From NCBI GenBank assembly GCA_035455445.1, contig DATIFC010000165.1, positions 1 to 23,806 of the forward strand: a stretch of 23,806 bases of DNA. The letters run 5' to 3'. The translations under genes were made by a program, and so were the position numbers. Below are positions 6,623-13,279 of this stretch, in pieces (position 1 is the first letter of the stretch; every line of letters starts with the position of its first letter). Source of the stretch: AC-32 sp035455445 (GTDB lineage: Bacteria > Actinomycetota > Thermoleophilia > Gaiellales > Gaiellaceae). The notes beneath the pieces were generated by a model that did not search any database, was not told the DNA's origin, and was given only the letters and a program-made list of their open reading frames with translations.

Positions 6623-6657
6623 CTCCACGGAGCTTCCCCGCACCCCGGCCCAGCCGG
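6623..6657 (+). repeat. Intergenic repeat R12
   Basis: Degenerate copy CTCCACGGAGCTTCCC then CGCACCCCGGCCCAGCCGG, the rightmost one found, between the MBL-like gene and the decayed winged-helix gene. Confidence 0.5.
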
Positions 6658-6701
6658 GAGAGTCGAGCTGCCCGGGGTCGGATAGGCTCGGCGGCAGGTC
6701 G

Positions 6702-7587
6702 GTGCGATCGCGACTCGGGGCTCACGCGGAAGCAGATCCTGGCGTTTCGCCGCCGGGTCGGCGGGCTCGAGAGACGCATGCCCGACGGCTCGGAATCGCT
6801 ACGGCGGGCGGCGTGGGCCGGCCTGCAGGACAGCATGCCGAGAGCCGCGCTCCTCTCGCTGCACGCGCGGGTCGAGGGGGTCGAGCTGTCGGCGTGGGAG
6901 GATCCCTCGCTCGCCCAGCTCTGGGGGCCCCGCTACCAGACCTACGTCGTGGCCAAGCGCGAGTTCGCGCTCTTCTCGCTGGGGAGGCTTCCGGACAGCG
7001 CTTAGGGCCGCCTGCGGGCCGAGCAGATGGCGGAGCGGTTGCACGCCCATCTCGACGGCGCGCGGGCGACAAACCGCGAGGTCGGGCTCGCGCTCGGCGT
7101 GAACCCGAACGCGTTCAGGTACGCCGCGCCGACGGGCACCGTCGCGATCCGCTGGGAGGGCGCACGGGCGCCGATCATCTGGACTGTGGACGCCGCCGAC
7201 GTCGATCCTGCCGACGCCTGCCGGGAGCTCGCCCGGCGCTACTCCACATCTTCGGGCCGACCGCGGCCGGCGGGTTCGCACGCCGGGCAGGGATCTCGCG
7301 GAGCTCGGCGGCCGCCGCGTTCGCCTCGCTGGAAGAGGCGCTGCTGCCGGTCCGGTCGCCGCTCGGCGATGCGTGGCTGCTCGCAGACGACGAGCCGGCG
7401 ATGCGCGCCGCGGAGAGGTCCGACGCGCCCGCGCGCCTGCTCCCGAGCGGCGATGCCTACTTCCTGCGGACGGGCCGAGGCCTGGACACGCCTGCCGCGC
7501 GGGGCACGCGACGCAGTCGAAGCCAAGGCCCGCGCCCTGCCGCTCCCAGGCGTCGACCGGGCCATCGAGGTGATCTGGGAGGCGTGA
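6702..7587 (+). pseudogene. Decayed winged-helix DNA-binding protein (HTH_42/AlkZ-like)
   Basis: The pieces align in order with the winged-helix DNA-glycosylase-like family (HTH_42), normally about 350 to 380 residues. They are LTRKQILAFRRRVGG, then AGLQDSMPRAALLSLHAR, LWGPRYQTYVVAKREFALF, NPNAFRYAAPTGTVAIRWEG, HIFGPTAAGGFARRAGI, GDAWLLADDEP, ARLLPSGDAYFL and finally RDAVEAKARALPLPGVD. Four lesions break it: an extra G at 6717-6720 just after the GTG start, an in-frame TAG at 7003-7005, one missing C near 7241-7243, and a deletion after GDAYFLRTGRG that removes about 40 to 50 residues and shifts the frame. With this many lesions of different kinds, real decay is far likelier than sequencing error. 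Confidence 0.75.
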
Positions 7588-7597
7588 GGCGCCCGAC

Positions 7598-7879
7598 CTA
7601 GCCCGTTCGTGTCGACACCGCGACGGGGTCGCCGGAGTCGTCGTACGCGGTGATCCGCTCGACCTTCGCGCCGTTCGGCAGCGAACCGAGGAAGTAACCC
7701 TCGACGAGCGGCAACGTAAGCGCCGAGCCGTCGGCGAGCCGGACGTGGACGCGTGCGGCGGGTAGGTAGACGTGGCCGTAGACGCTGAGCAGGTTGGGGT
7801 GCGCGCGTAGCTCCAGATGCTGCCCCAGCCGATGTCCGACGACGGCGGCGAAGACTGGGAGCAGCCGCCGAAGCCGAAC
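7598..7879 (-). pseudogene. Start-less 93-codon C-terminal gene fragment
   Basis: A minus-strand frame runs from just after a TGA (7880-7882) to a TAG at 7598 and has no ATG, GTG or TTG early in it. It reads like protein: LRRLLPVFAAVVGHRLGQHL, then AHPNLLSVYGHVYLPAARVH, VRLADGSALTLPLVEGYFLG and ITAYDDSGDPVAV at the end. The closing part resembles the small beta-rich tail of actinobacterial proteins of unknown function. It is probably the 3' remnant of a larger gene whose 5' part is lost or frameshifted. The stop lies 11 bases from the end of the winged-helix pseudogene, and the two are convergent. Confidence 0.45.
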
Positions 7880-8138
7880 TCAGCTTGGCCGCGCCCCCAG
7901 CTCGTTCGATCTCTCAGGCGAGATGCTCCTTGACCGCGAGAGCGGTGAAGTTGCGGAGCAGGTAGCGGATCCCTTTCAAAGCCGTCGAAGGATACGGCGC
8001 AGCCCCGCGGCGTCGCGGCATGCGGGCACCGCGGCCTGGCAGCAGCCCTGCTACCGTGAAGGTTCCACAGAGCGCGTACCTGGTCGGCTCAACGCCTCCA
8101 TCTACCCGTTCGCGAAAGGTAGAAGGAGGTGTTTTTTC
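7880..8138. other. Gap upstream of cspA
   Basis: This stretch holds the likely cspA promoter and leader (see 8052-8057). On the minus strand a 21-codon frame with a TTG start (7914-7979) encodes KGIRYLLRNFTALAVKEHLA. It has a basic, amphipathic look but no ribosome binding site, and I do not call it a gene. Nothing else is recognisable. Confidence 0.4.
8052..8057 (+). promoter_or_regulatory. Putative -10 box TACCGT for cspA, implying a leader of about 75 nt
   Basis: TACCGT matches TAnnnT and would place transcription start near 8064. That leaves a 5' untranslated leader of roughly 75 bases before the cspA ATG. Long leaders are typical of cold-shock genes. No -35 is clear. Confidence 0.35.
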
Positions 8139-8348
8139 ATGGCTACAGGAACTGTGAAGTGGTTCAACGACGCCAAGGGTTACGGGTTCATCACCCCTGA
8201 CGACGGCGGCGGCAAGGATCTCTTCGTGCACCACACCGCCATCGCCGGCGACGGCTACAAGTCGCTCGCCGAGGGTGCGAAGGTCGAGTACGAGCCCGCC
8301 GAGGGGCAGAAGGGCCCCGAGGCGAAGAACGTCACTCTGGCCGGCTGA
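8139..8348 (+). CDS. cspA: Cold-shock protein CspA family
   Basis: A 69-aa canonical cold-shock domain that binds single-stranded RNA and DNA and acts as an RNA chaperone. RNP1 is visible in NDAKGYGFITPDD and RNP2 in KDLFVHHTAI, with the initial GTVKWFN strand and terminal GPEAKNVTL. The start is fixed by the near-perfect ribosome binding site AGAAGGAGGTG followed by a T6 run, the strongest site in the window. It heads a three-gene cluster with a second, degenerate cold-shock-domain gene and a small basic protein. A hairpin after its stop may reduce read-through. Confidence 0.96.
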   Translation: MATGTVKWFNDAKGYGFITPDDGGGKDLFVHHTAIAGDGYKSLAEGAKVEYEPAEGQKGPEAKNVTLAG

Positions 8349-8350
8349 CA

Positions 8351-8387
8351 GAGCGTGCGCGCGTCGCACCGGCGGCGCGCGCCGCTC
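8351..8387 (+). terminator. GC-rich hairpin between cspA and the second cold-shock-domain gene
   Basis: The arms GAGCGTGCGCGCG (8351-8363) and CGCGCGCCGCTC (8376-8387) pair with one bulged base around a 12-base loop, starting 3 bases after the cspA stop. No T-run follows. It could act as an attenuator or as a 3' stabilising structure. Confidence 0.45.
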
Positions 8388-8410
8388 CTGGCGACAGAAA
8401 GGACTCGCGT

Positions 8411-8668
8411 ATGCGAGGAGAGATGCTCTGGTTCAACGAGGCCAAGGACCACGGCTTCATCATGACCGAGGAGGGCGAGCGCCTGGCCGTGGCGGGAGAG
8501 GGCTTCGCCGGAGGTGCGCGACCGGTGGGGCGGTGCGCGCACATGGTGGTCACATTCGAGATCGAGGACAACGGCGGCAGGCGTCAGGCGCGGAACGTCG
8601 CGTTCCCGCCGGAGGTCTCGGCTCGGCGGGCGCGGCTCGGCAGCGGCAGCCGCGGCATGCGCAATTAG
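8411..8668 (+). CDS. Divergent cold-shock-domain protein
   Basis: An 85-aa protein whose first 65 residues follow the cold-shock-domain layout. MRGEMLWFNEAKDHGFIMTE matches strand 1 and RNP1, and MVVTFEIEDNGGRRQARNVAF matches strands 4 and 5. RNP1 has lost an aromatic (DHGFI for GYGFI) and RNP2 is replaced (ERLAVAGEGF where CspA has KDLFVHHTAI), so classical nucleic-acid stacking residues are missing. A basic tail, RRARLGSGSRGMRN, follows. AGAAAGGA precedes the ATG. It lies 62 bases after cspA and 8 before the next gene, so co-transcription is likely. A regulatory or partner role is only a guess. Confidence 0.8.
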   Translation: MRGEMLWFNEAKDHGFIMTEEGERLAVAGEGFAGGARPVGRCAHMVVTFEIEDNGGRRQARNVAFPPEVSARRARLGSGSRGMRN

Positions 8669-8676
8669 GAGGGCGG

Positions 8677-8889
8677 ATGGCGAACAAGAAGCGACAGCAG
8701 ACGATCAACAAGCGCAACCGCGAGCGTGCGGTTGCCGAGAAGCGCGCTCTGAAGCTCCAGCGCAAGCAGGAGAAGCGCGAGGCTGCACGGAACGGCGAGA
8801 CGGGCGCCGTTGGCGAGACGGGCGCCGTCGGCGAGACGGACGCCGTCGTCGAGACGGACGCCGTCGAGCCGCAGCCGCACGTCGACTAG
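8677..8889 (+). CDS. Small basic protein with acidic repeat tail
   Basis: A 70-aa protein of unknown function. Residues 1 to about 38 are extremely basic (MANKKRQQTINKRNRER, then lysine/arginine-rich helix LKLQRKQEKREAARNG), which suggests nucleic-acid or ribosome contact. The tail consists of four six-residue units (GETGAV, GETGAV, GETDAV, VETDAV) encoded by an 18-bp tandem repeat, and is acidic. The ATG follows GGAGGGCGG and sits 8 bases after the stop of the divergent cold-shock-domain gene. Nothing firm can be said of function; clustering suggests action with the cold-shock proteins. Confidence 0.75.
   Translation: MANKKRQQTINKRNRERAVAEKRALKLQRKQEKREAARNGETGAVGETGAVGETDAVVETDAVEPQPHVD
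8794..8865 (+). repeat. 18-bp tandem repeat, four units, within a coding region
   Basis: Units near GGCGAGACGGGCGCCGTT repeat head to tail at 8794, 8812, 8830 and 8848. The first three are nearly identical and the fourth diverges most. They keep the frame and encode the GETGAV-type tail. Confidence 0.9.
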
Positions 8890-8982
8890 GTCGGCCGCGC
8901 ATTCGGCGGCGGCGCGGGCGATCAGCCGCCGTCGGCCGTGGGGCCGATCCGGCGCTCCGCGCCGCTCGTCGGTCGCAGCCGC

Positions 8983-8988
8983 TAGGTT
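8983..8988 (+). promoter_or_regulatory. Putative -10 box TAGGTT for the GNAT-like gene at 8995
   Basis: TAGGTT ends 6 bases before the GTG start, the spacing expected if transcription begins at or near the start codon. No Shine-Dalgarno is present. Confidence 0.45.
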
Positions 8989-8994
8989 GGCCGC

Positions 8995-9435
8995 GTGTAC
9001 GAGCTCGTCCCCGACGACTTCGTCGTACCCGCCGGGCTCGACCACGAGCGGTTCCGGCTGCGAATGCTGACCGTCGGCGAGGTGGTGAAGGACTTCGAGG
9101 CGATCTGCGAGCGCGTCGACCACGAGGGCGCCCCGCAGCCGCCGTTCGTCGAGACCGTCGCGGAGAACCTCGTCGATCTCGGGTGGCACCAGAAGGAGTT
9201 CGAGCTGCGCCGCTCGTTCGCGTACACGATCGTCGCGCCCGACGAGTCGCGGGTGCTCGGCTGCGCCTACATCAACCCCTCGGAGACGCACGACGCGCGC
9301 GTCCGCATGTGGGTGCGTCGCGACGCGTACGAGGCCGGGCTCGACCCGCTCGTCGAGGCAGCGTTGCGCGAGTGGCTCGAGCGCGAGTGGCCCTTCGGGC
9401 GGGTCGACTGGGCCGAGCGCGGCCAGACGCGCTAG
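8995..9435 (+). CDS. GNAT-like acetyltransferase
   Basis: A 146-aa protein that looks like a compact GNAT. The N-terminus ELVPDDFVVPAGLDHERFRL is followed by a helix and VDLGWHQKEFELRRSFAYTI. AYTIVAPDESRVLGCAYINP is the central hairpin, and ARVRMWVRRDAYEAGLDPLV takes the place of motif A. That segment lacks the usual RxxGxG loop, so acetyl-CoA binding is uncertain. The C-terminus WPFGRVDWAERGQTR is arginine-rich. The start is supported by the upstream TAGGTT box. It is likely not co-transcribed with the cold-shock cluster, as a GC-rich 105-base gap with a possible hairpin (8904-8931) intervenes. Confidence 0.7.
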   Translation: MYELVPDDFVVPAGLDHERFRLRMLTVGEVVKDFEAICERVDHEGAPQPPFVETVAENLVDLGWHQKEFELRRSFAYTIVAPDESRVLGCAYINPSETHDARVRMWVRRDAYEAGLDPLVEAALREWLEREWPFGRVDWAERGQTR

Positions 9436-9475
9436 CTGTGCCTCGTCCGGTCGACTCCCGTCCAAGGTGCGCGCC

Positions 9476-10045
9476 GTGACCGGGGACACGCGCAGCCAGC
9501 GCGAGCGGATGCTCGCGGGCGACCTCTACCTCGCCGACGACCCGGAGCTCGCGCGGGAGACACGTCGGGCTGCGGAGCTGCTCCGCGACTACAACGGTTC
9601 CACGCCGGCCGAGGCGGCGCTGCGTCTGCGGATCCTGGGCGACCTGCTCGCGGCGTTCGGCGACGGCAGCGAGATCAGGCAGCCGTTCCGGTGCGAGTAC
9701 GGCTACCAGCTGCACGTCGGCGCGCGCACGTTCGTGAACTTCGGCCTCGTCGCGCTCGACGTGGCCGAGATCCGGATCGGCGACGACGTGCAGATCGGCC
9801 CCGACGTCCAGCTGCTGACGCCGACGCATCCGCTCGACCCCGGGTTGCGGCGCGCGAAGTGGGAGGCGGCGAAGCCGATCACGATTGAGGACAACGTCTG
9901 GCTCGGCGGCGGCGTGATCGTCTGTCCGGGCGTCACGATCGGCGCCGACACCGTCGTCGGCGCGGGCGCGGTGGTCGTCGACGACCTGCCGGCGGGCGTG
10001 CTCGCGGTCGGCAACCCCGCGCGGGTCGTCCGGCCGCTCGCCTGA
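9476..10045 (+). CDS. Maltose/galactoside-type O-acetyltransferase
   Basis: A 189-aa protein of the Maa/LacA/NodL family, which transfers acetyl groups from acetyl-CoA to sugars. The N-terminal Mac domain reads QRERMLAGDLYLADDPELAR followed by helices. The left-handed beta-helix follows, with hexapeptide turns such as IRIGDDVQIGPDVQ, ITIEDNVWLGGGVIVCPGVT and IGADTVVGAGAVVVDDLPAG. The catalytic histidine is in LLTPTHPLDP. The ending GVLAVGNPARVVRPL is standard. The frame is open to a GTG at 9467; I prefer the GTG at 9476 because AAGG lies at usable spacing. The acceptor sugar is unknown and no polysaccharide genes are adjacent. Confidence 0.9.
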   Translation: MTGDTRSQRERMLAGDLYLADDPELARETRRAAELLRDYNGSTPAEAALRLRILGDLLAAFGDGSEIRQPFRCEYGYQLHVGARTFVNFGLVALDVAEIRIGDDVQIGPDVQLLTPTHPLDPGLRRAKWEAAKPITIEDNVWLGGGVIVCPGVTIGADTVVGAGAVVVDDLPAGVLAVGNPARVVRPLA

Positions 10046-10084
10046 CGCGCGATACTCGCCACCCACGACCGGAGAGGAGGAGCG

Positions 10085-10447
10085 ATGGCGGACAAGGTGC
10101 TGGTCAACCTCGCGACGGGGATGGAGGACGGCGAGCGGGTGCTCGTTGCGTTCCTCGTCGCGACCGCGGCGCAGCAGCAGGGCAAGGAGGTCAAGATCTG
10201 GACGACGAAGGACGCCGTGCGGCTCGGCCTCCCCGGCGAGCTGCAGGGCGTGGTGTGCAAGGACTGCCCGCCGCTCGAGCGGCTGTACGAGCAGTTCACG
10301 GACGCCGGCGGCGAGCTCTGGCTGTGCCCGGTCTGCCTCAACGCGCGCGACCTCGGCGAGGCCGAGATCCTGCCGGACGCGAAGGTCGTGGGCGCCACCC
10401 CGATGTGGGAGTGGGCAGGCGGCGACACGACGGTCTTCAGCTACTGA
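10085..10447 (+). CDS. DsrE-like small protein
   Basis: A 120-aa protein resembling the DsrE/DsrF-like fold, a family linked to sulfur transfer. Visible pieces are KVLVNLATGMEDGERVLVAF, then QQQGKEVKIWTTKDAVRL and the end TPMWEWAGGDTTVFSY. It carries cysteines in VVCKDCPPLE and a CPVC motif near residue 80 that could carry persulfide or bind metal. No sulfite-reductase or tRNA-thiolation genes are nearby, so the role is open. The ATG follows a strong GGAGAGGAGG site. The methyltransferase starts 10 bases after its stop, suggesting an operon of two. Confidence 0.8.
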   Translation: MADKVLVNLATGMEDGERVLVAFLVATAAQQQGKEVKIWTTKDAVRLGLPGELQGVVCKDCPPLERLYEQFTDAGGELWLCPVCLNARDLGEAEILPDAKVVGATPMWEWAGGDTTVFSY

Positions 10448-10457
10448 CGGGACCCAC

Positions 10458-11189
10458 GTGAGCGGCGACGGCTACTTCGACGAACCGGTCGCGGCCCGCT
10501 ACGACGAGTCCACGGCGGAGCTGTTCGCGCCCGAGGCCGTGGACCCGGTCGTCGATCTCCTCGCCGAGCTCGCAGGCGGTGGGCGGGCGCTCGAGCTCGG
10601 CATCGGCACCGGCCGGATCGCGCTTCCGCTCGCGCGGCGCGGGGTGGAGGTGCACGGGATCGACCTCTCGCGTGCGATGGTCGCGAGGCTGCGCGAGAAG
10701 CCCGGCGGCGAGGAGATCCCGGTCACGATCGGCGATTTTGCGACGGCACGCGCCGAGAACGGCTTCGCGCTCGCCTACCTCGTCTTCAACACGATCACGA
10801 ACCTGACCACCCAGGCCGAGCAGGTGGCGTGCTTCCGGAACGTCGCGGCCCAGCTCGAGCCCGGCGGCCGCTTCGTGATCGAGGTCATGGTGCCCGACCT
10901 CCGGCGGCTGCCCCCCGGAGAGACGATGCATGTCTTCGACGCGAGCGAGGCCCACTGGGGAATCGACGAGTACGAGGTCGCGAGCCAGGGGCTCGTCTCC
11001 CATCACTTCTCGCTCGTCGACGGGGCGATCGAGCGGGTCTCGATGCCCTTCCGCTACGTCTGGCCGTCGGAGCTCGACCTGATGGCCGAGCTGGCGGGCA
11101 TGACGCTGAGCGAGCGCTGGAGCGGCTGGCAGCGGGAGCCGTTCACGGCCGAGAGCCGCCGGCACGTCTCGGTCTGGCAGAAGGGCTAG
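10458..11189 (+). CDS. SAM-dependent class I methyltransferase
   Basis: A 243-aa methyltransferase. Motif I, ALELGIGTGRIALPLA, lies near residues 44 to 58 and binds S-adenosylmethionine. VEVHGIDLSRAMVARLR is the acidic second strand, and ENGFALAYLVFNTITNLTTQ replaces motif II/III. The LEPGGRFVIEVMVPDL strand matches the family's post-motif region. The C-terminal half (HHFSLVDGAIERVSMPFRYV, then WPSELDLMAELAGM) resembles small-molecule methyltransferases. The substrate is not predictable. The start is the GTG at 10458, 10 bases after the DsrE-like gene; the frame is open further upstream but that is shadow. Its TAG stop overlaps the stop of the convergent histidine kinase gene in CTAG. Confidence 0.88.
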   Translation: MSGDGYFDEPVAARYDESTAELFAPEAVDPVVDLLAELAGGGRALELGIGTGRIALPLARRGVEVHGIDLSRAMVARLREKPGGEEIPVTIGDFATARAENGFALAYLVFNTITNLTTQAEQVACFRNVAAQLEPGGRFVIEVMVPDLRRLPPGETMHVFDASEAHWGIDEYEVASQGLVSHHFSLVDGAIERVSMPFRYVWPSELDLMAELAGMTLSERWSGWQREPFTAESRRHVSVWQKG

Positions 11190-13279
11190 CGCGCAGGCAG
11201 CTCGAGCGTGAAGCGCGAGCCCCTGCCGGGCTCGGAGTCGACGCTCAAACGGCCGTCCATCCGCTCGACGAGCTCGCGGCAGATGTAGAGGCCGAGGCCG
11301 CTGCCGCCAACGCCGTGAGTCAGCCCGGGATCGAGCCGGTAGAACTTCTCGAAGACCCGCTCGCGCTCGCCCGGCGGGATGCCGAGGCCCTCGTCGACGA
11401 CGTCGATCACGCAGGAGCCGTTGCCGTTGCCGCGCACGCGCAGCTCGATGCGACCCCCGCCGGGCGAATACTTGACCGCGTTGTCGACGAGGTTGACCAG
11501 CACCTGCCGCAGCTTGTGCTCGTCGCACGAGATCCTTGGCGCGCCGTCGGCGTCGAGGCTGAGCGAGATCGTCTCGGGGACGTGCAGCCCCGCCGACTCG
11601 ATCACGCTGGCGGCGACCTCCGAGGGGTCGCACTCGGCCAGCTCGAGCTCGACGGCATCCGCGTCGAGCTGGCCCGCGAGCAGGATCTGGTCGACGATCC
11701 GTGCGAGGCGCGTCGCCTCGGACTCGATCATCTCGAGGAACTGCTCACCGTCGTCCTCGCTCAGCTCGAGGTCGCGGCGGCGAAGTGTCCTGACCGCGCC
11801 GTAGACGGCGGCCAGCGGCGTGCGCAGCTCGTGCGAGGCCGTGGCGACGAAGTCGCTGCGCGCCTTCTCGAGCGCGTGTTCCTCGGACACGTCCTGGAGG
11901 GCGTAGACCGCGCCCTGGCCGAAGTCGACGCCGGTGACGGCGACCCAGTGCTCGCGGCCGTCGAGCACGAGCGGCACCGTGACCGGGCGCGCCGCGGCCC
12001 CCGGCGCCACGAGCGGCACGTGCGCGGTGAGCGCCTCCCAGGCCGGGACCACCGTCGAGACGGGCCGCCCGACCGCGTCCTCTTCGCGGACGCCGGTGAT
12101 CGCGGCCGCGGCGGGGTTCCAGTGGCGGACGATGCCCTCTCCGTCGAGCAGGACGACGCCTTCCGCGACGTACGCGAGCGCCCGTGCGGCGTTGGCGCCG
12201 CGCTCGGCCTCGCGATAGAGGCGCGCGTTGTCGACCGCGACGGCCGCGCGGCGGGCGAGCTCGATCGCGAGGTCGAAGTCGGCCTTCGTGAACGGCGGGT
12301 GGGTCTCGGCCGTGACCAGGCTGAGCGCGCCGAGCGTGCGGCCGCGCGCGTTGAGCGGCACCGCGATCGAGGACGTGAGGCCGAGCTCGTCGACGATCCT
12401 GCGCAGCTCCTCGTCGTCGCCGATCGCCTCGTCGAGGAGCTCCTGCGGGATCGTCGGCAGGAACTCGGGCTCGCCCGTGCGCAGGACGTTGGCGACGCCG
12501 CGCTGCGCGTCCCGGTCCGGCGGGTACCGCTCCTGGAGCTCGCGGGCCCAGCGCACCTTCTCTGGATCCTCGTGTGCGACTGCGAGGCGCTCGATCTCTC
12601 CGCCGGGGCCGAGGATGTCGATCGCGCACCAGTCGGCGAGCCGCGGCACGCACAGCTGCGCCAGCCGCCGCAGCGTCCGGTTGTAGTCGAGCGAGGAGCC
12701 GAGCAGCTGCCCCGCCTCGGCGAGGAACGTCATCCGCCGCCGCATCGCCTGCTCGGCGGCGTAGAGCCGCGAGCGGGCGAGCGCCTGCGCGGCCTGCCGC
12801 GCGAACGCGATCTTCAGCTCACGGCGCTCCGGCTCGAACTCGAGGTCGCGGTCGAAGGAGAGCGAGAGGCCGCCGAAGACCTCCCCCTCGACGGCCAGCG
12901 GGAGGACGACGAGCGCGTGCCCGTCCCGGCCCTGGCTCGCGAGCGCCGGGTAGAGCCGGTTGCGCTCCGCGAGGCTCGTGATGAAGAGCGGCTCGCCGCT
13001 CCGCACGACGTCCGACATCGGCAGCGGTGCGTCGAGGGAGAAGCTCGCCCAGCCGGCCATCACCTCGGGGCTGTAGCCGTGCTGCGCGAGGAGCTCGATC
13101 GTCTCGCCGTCCTCGTCGAGCACGCCGATTGCGCCTGCATGCGCCTCGGCCGCGCGCACGCCGTCGGTCAGAATCGCGTCGAGCACCTGCTGGGGCGTCA
13201 CCGCCTCCGCCAGCAGCTCCGCGACGCGCTGGAGTCGTCCGGCGCGGTCGGCGGCGTCGTGCCCGGCCGCGGTGCTCAC
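11186..13279 (-). CDS. Soluble sensor histidine kinase (GAF-GAF-PAS-HisKA-HATPase)
   Basis: A 697-aa kinase with no membrane segment, so it is probably cytosolic. A GAF-like domain spans about 15-175 (HAGAIGVLDEDGETIELL, VLPLAVEGEVFGGLSL) and a second about 185-355 (WCAIDILGPGGEIERLAVAH, SIAVPLNARGRTLGALSL). A PAS domain covers 365-470 (GVVLLDGEGIVRHWNPAAAA). HisKA holds the phospho-accepting His 483 in ATASHELRTPLAAVYG. The ATPase domain has the N box LVNLVDNAVKYSPGGG, G1 DEGLGIPP and G2 GVGGSGLGLYI. The signal is unknown. The GTG start overlaps the TGA of the upstream response regulator, indicating co-translation. A longer upstream open frame is read-through over that gene. Confidence 0.93.
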   Translation of the reverse strand: MSTAAGHDAADRAGRLQRVAELLAEAVTPQQVLDAILTDGVRAAEAHAGAIGVLDEDGETIELLAQHGYSPEVMAGWASFSLDAPLPMSDVVRSGEPLFITSLAERNRLYPALASQGRDGHALVVLPLAVEGEVFGGLSLSFDRDLEFEPERRELKIAFARQAAQALARSRLYAAEQAMRRRMTFLAEAGQLLGSSLDYNRTLRRLAQLCVPRLADWCAIDILGPGGEIERLAVAHEDPEKVRWARELQERYPPDRDAQRGVANVLRTGEPEFLPTIPQELLDEAIGDDEELRRIVDELGLTSSIAVPLNARGRTLGALSLVTAETHPPFTKADFDLAIELARRAAVAVDNARLYREAERGANAARALAYVAEGVVLLDGEGIVRHWNPAAAAITGVREEDAVGRPVSTVVPAWEALTAHVPLVAPGAAARPVTVPLVLDGREHWVAVTGVDFGQGAVYALQDVSEEHALEKARSDFVATASHELRTPLAAVYGAVRTLRRRDLELSEDDGEQFLEMIESEATRLARIVDQILLAGQLDADAVELELAECDPSEVAASVIESAGLHVPETISLSLDADGAPRISCDEHKLRQVLVNLVDNAVKYSPGGGRIELRVRGNGNGSCVIDVVDEGLGIPPGERERVFEKFYRLDPGLTHGVGGSGLGLYICRELVERMDGRLSVDSEPGRGSRFTLELPAR

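Noticed and set aside
610..6657. CRISPR array
   Set aside because: Repeat copies are spaced hundreds of bases apart with genes between them, vary in sequence, and no cas gene is visible.
610..6657. Classical integron cassette array
   Set aside because: The repeat lacks GTTRRRY/RYYYAAC core sites and the long imperfect inverted arms of attC. Genes occur in both orientations and no IntI gene is present, so I keep only the looser cassette-like description.
7914..7979. 21-codon minus-strand ORF (KGIRYLLRNFTALAVKEHLA)
   Set aside because: It reads plausibly as a helix but has a TTG start, no ribosome binding site and no recognisable relatives, so it is mentioned only in the gap entry.
8904..8931. 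Terminator after the cold-shock cluster
   Set aside because: CGGCGGC/GCCGCCG arms exist, but the loop is long, no T-run follows, and such arms are frequent by chance in this GC-rich sequence.
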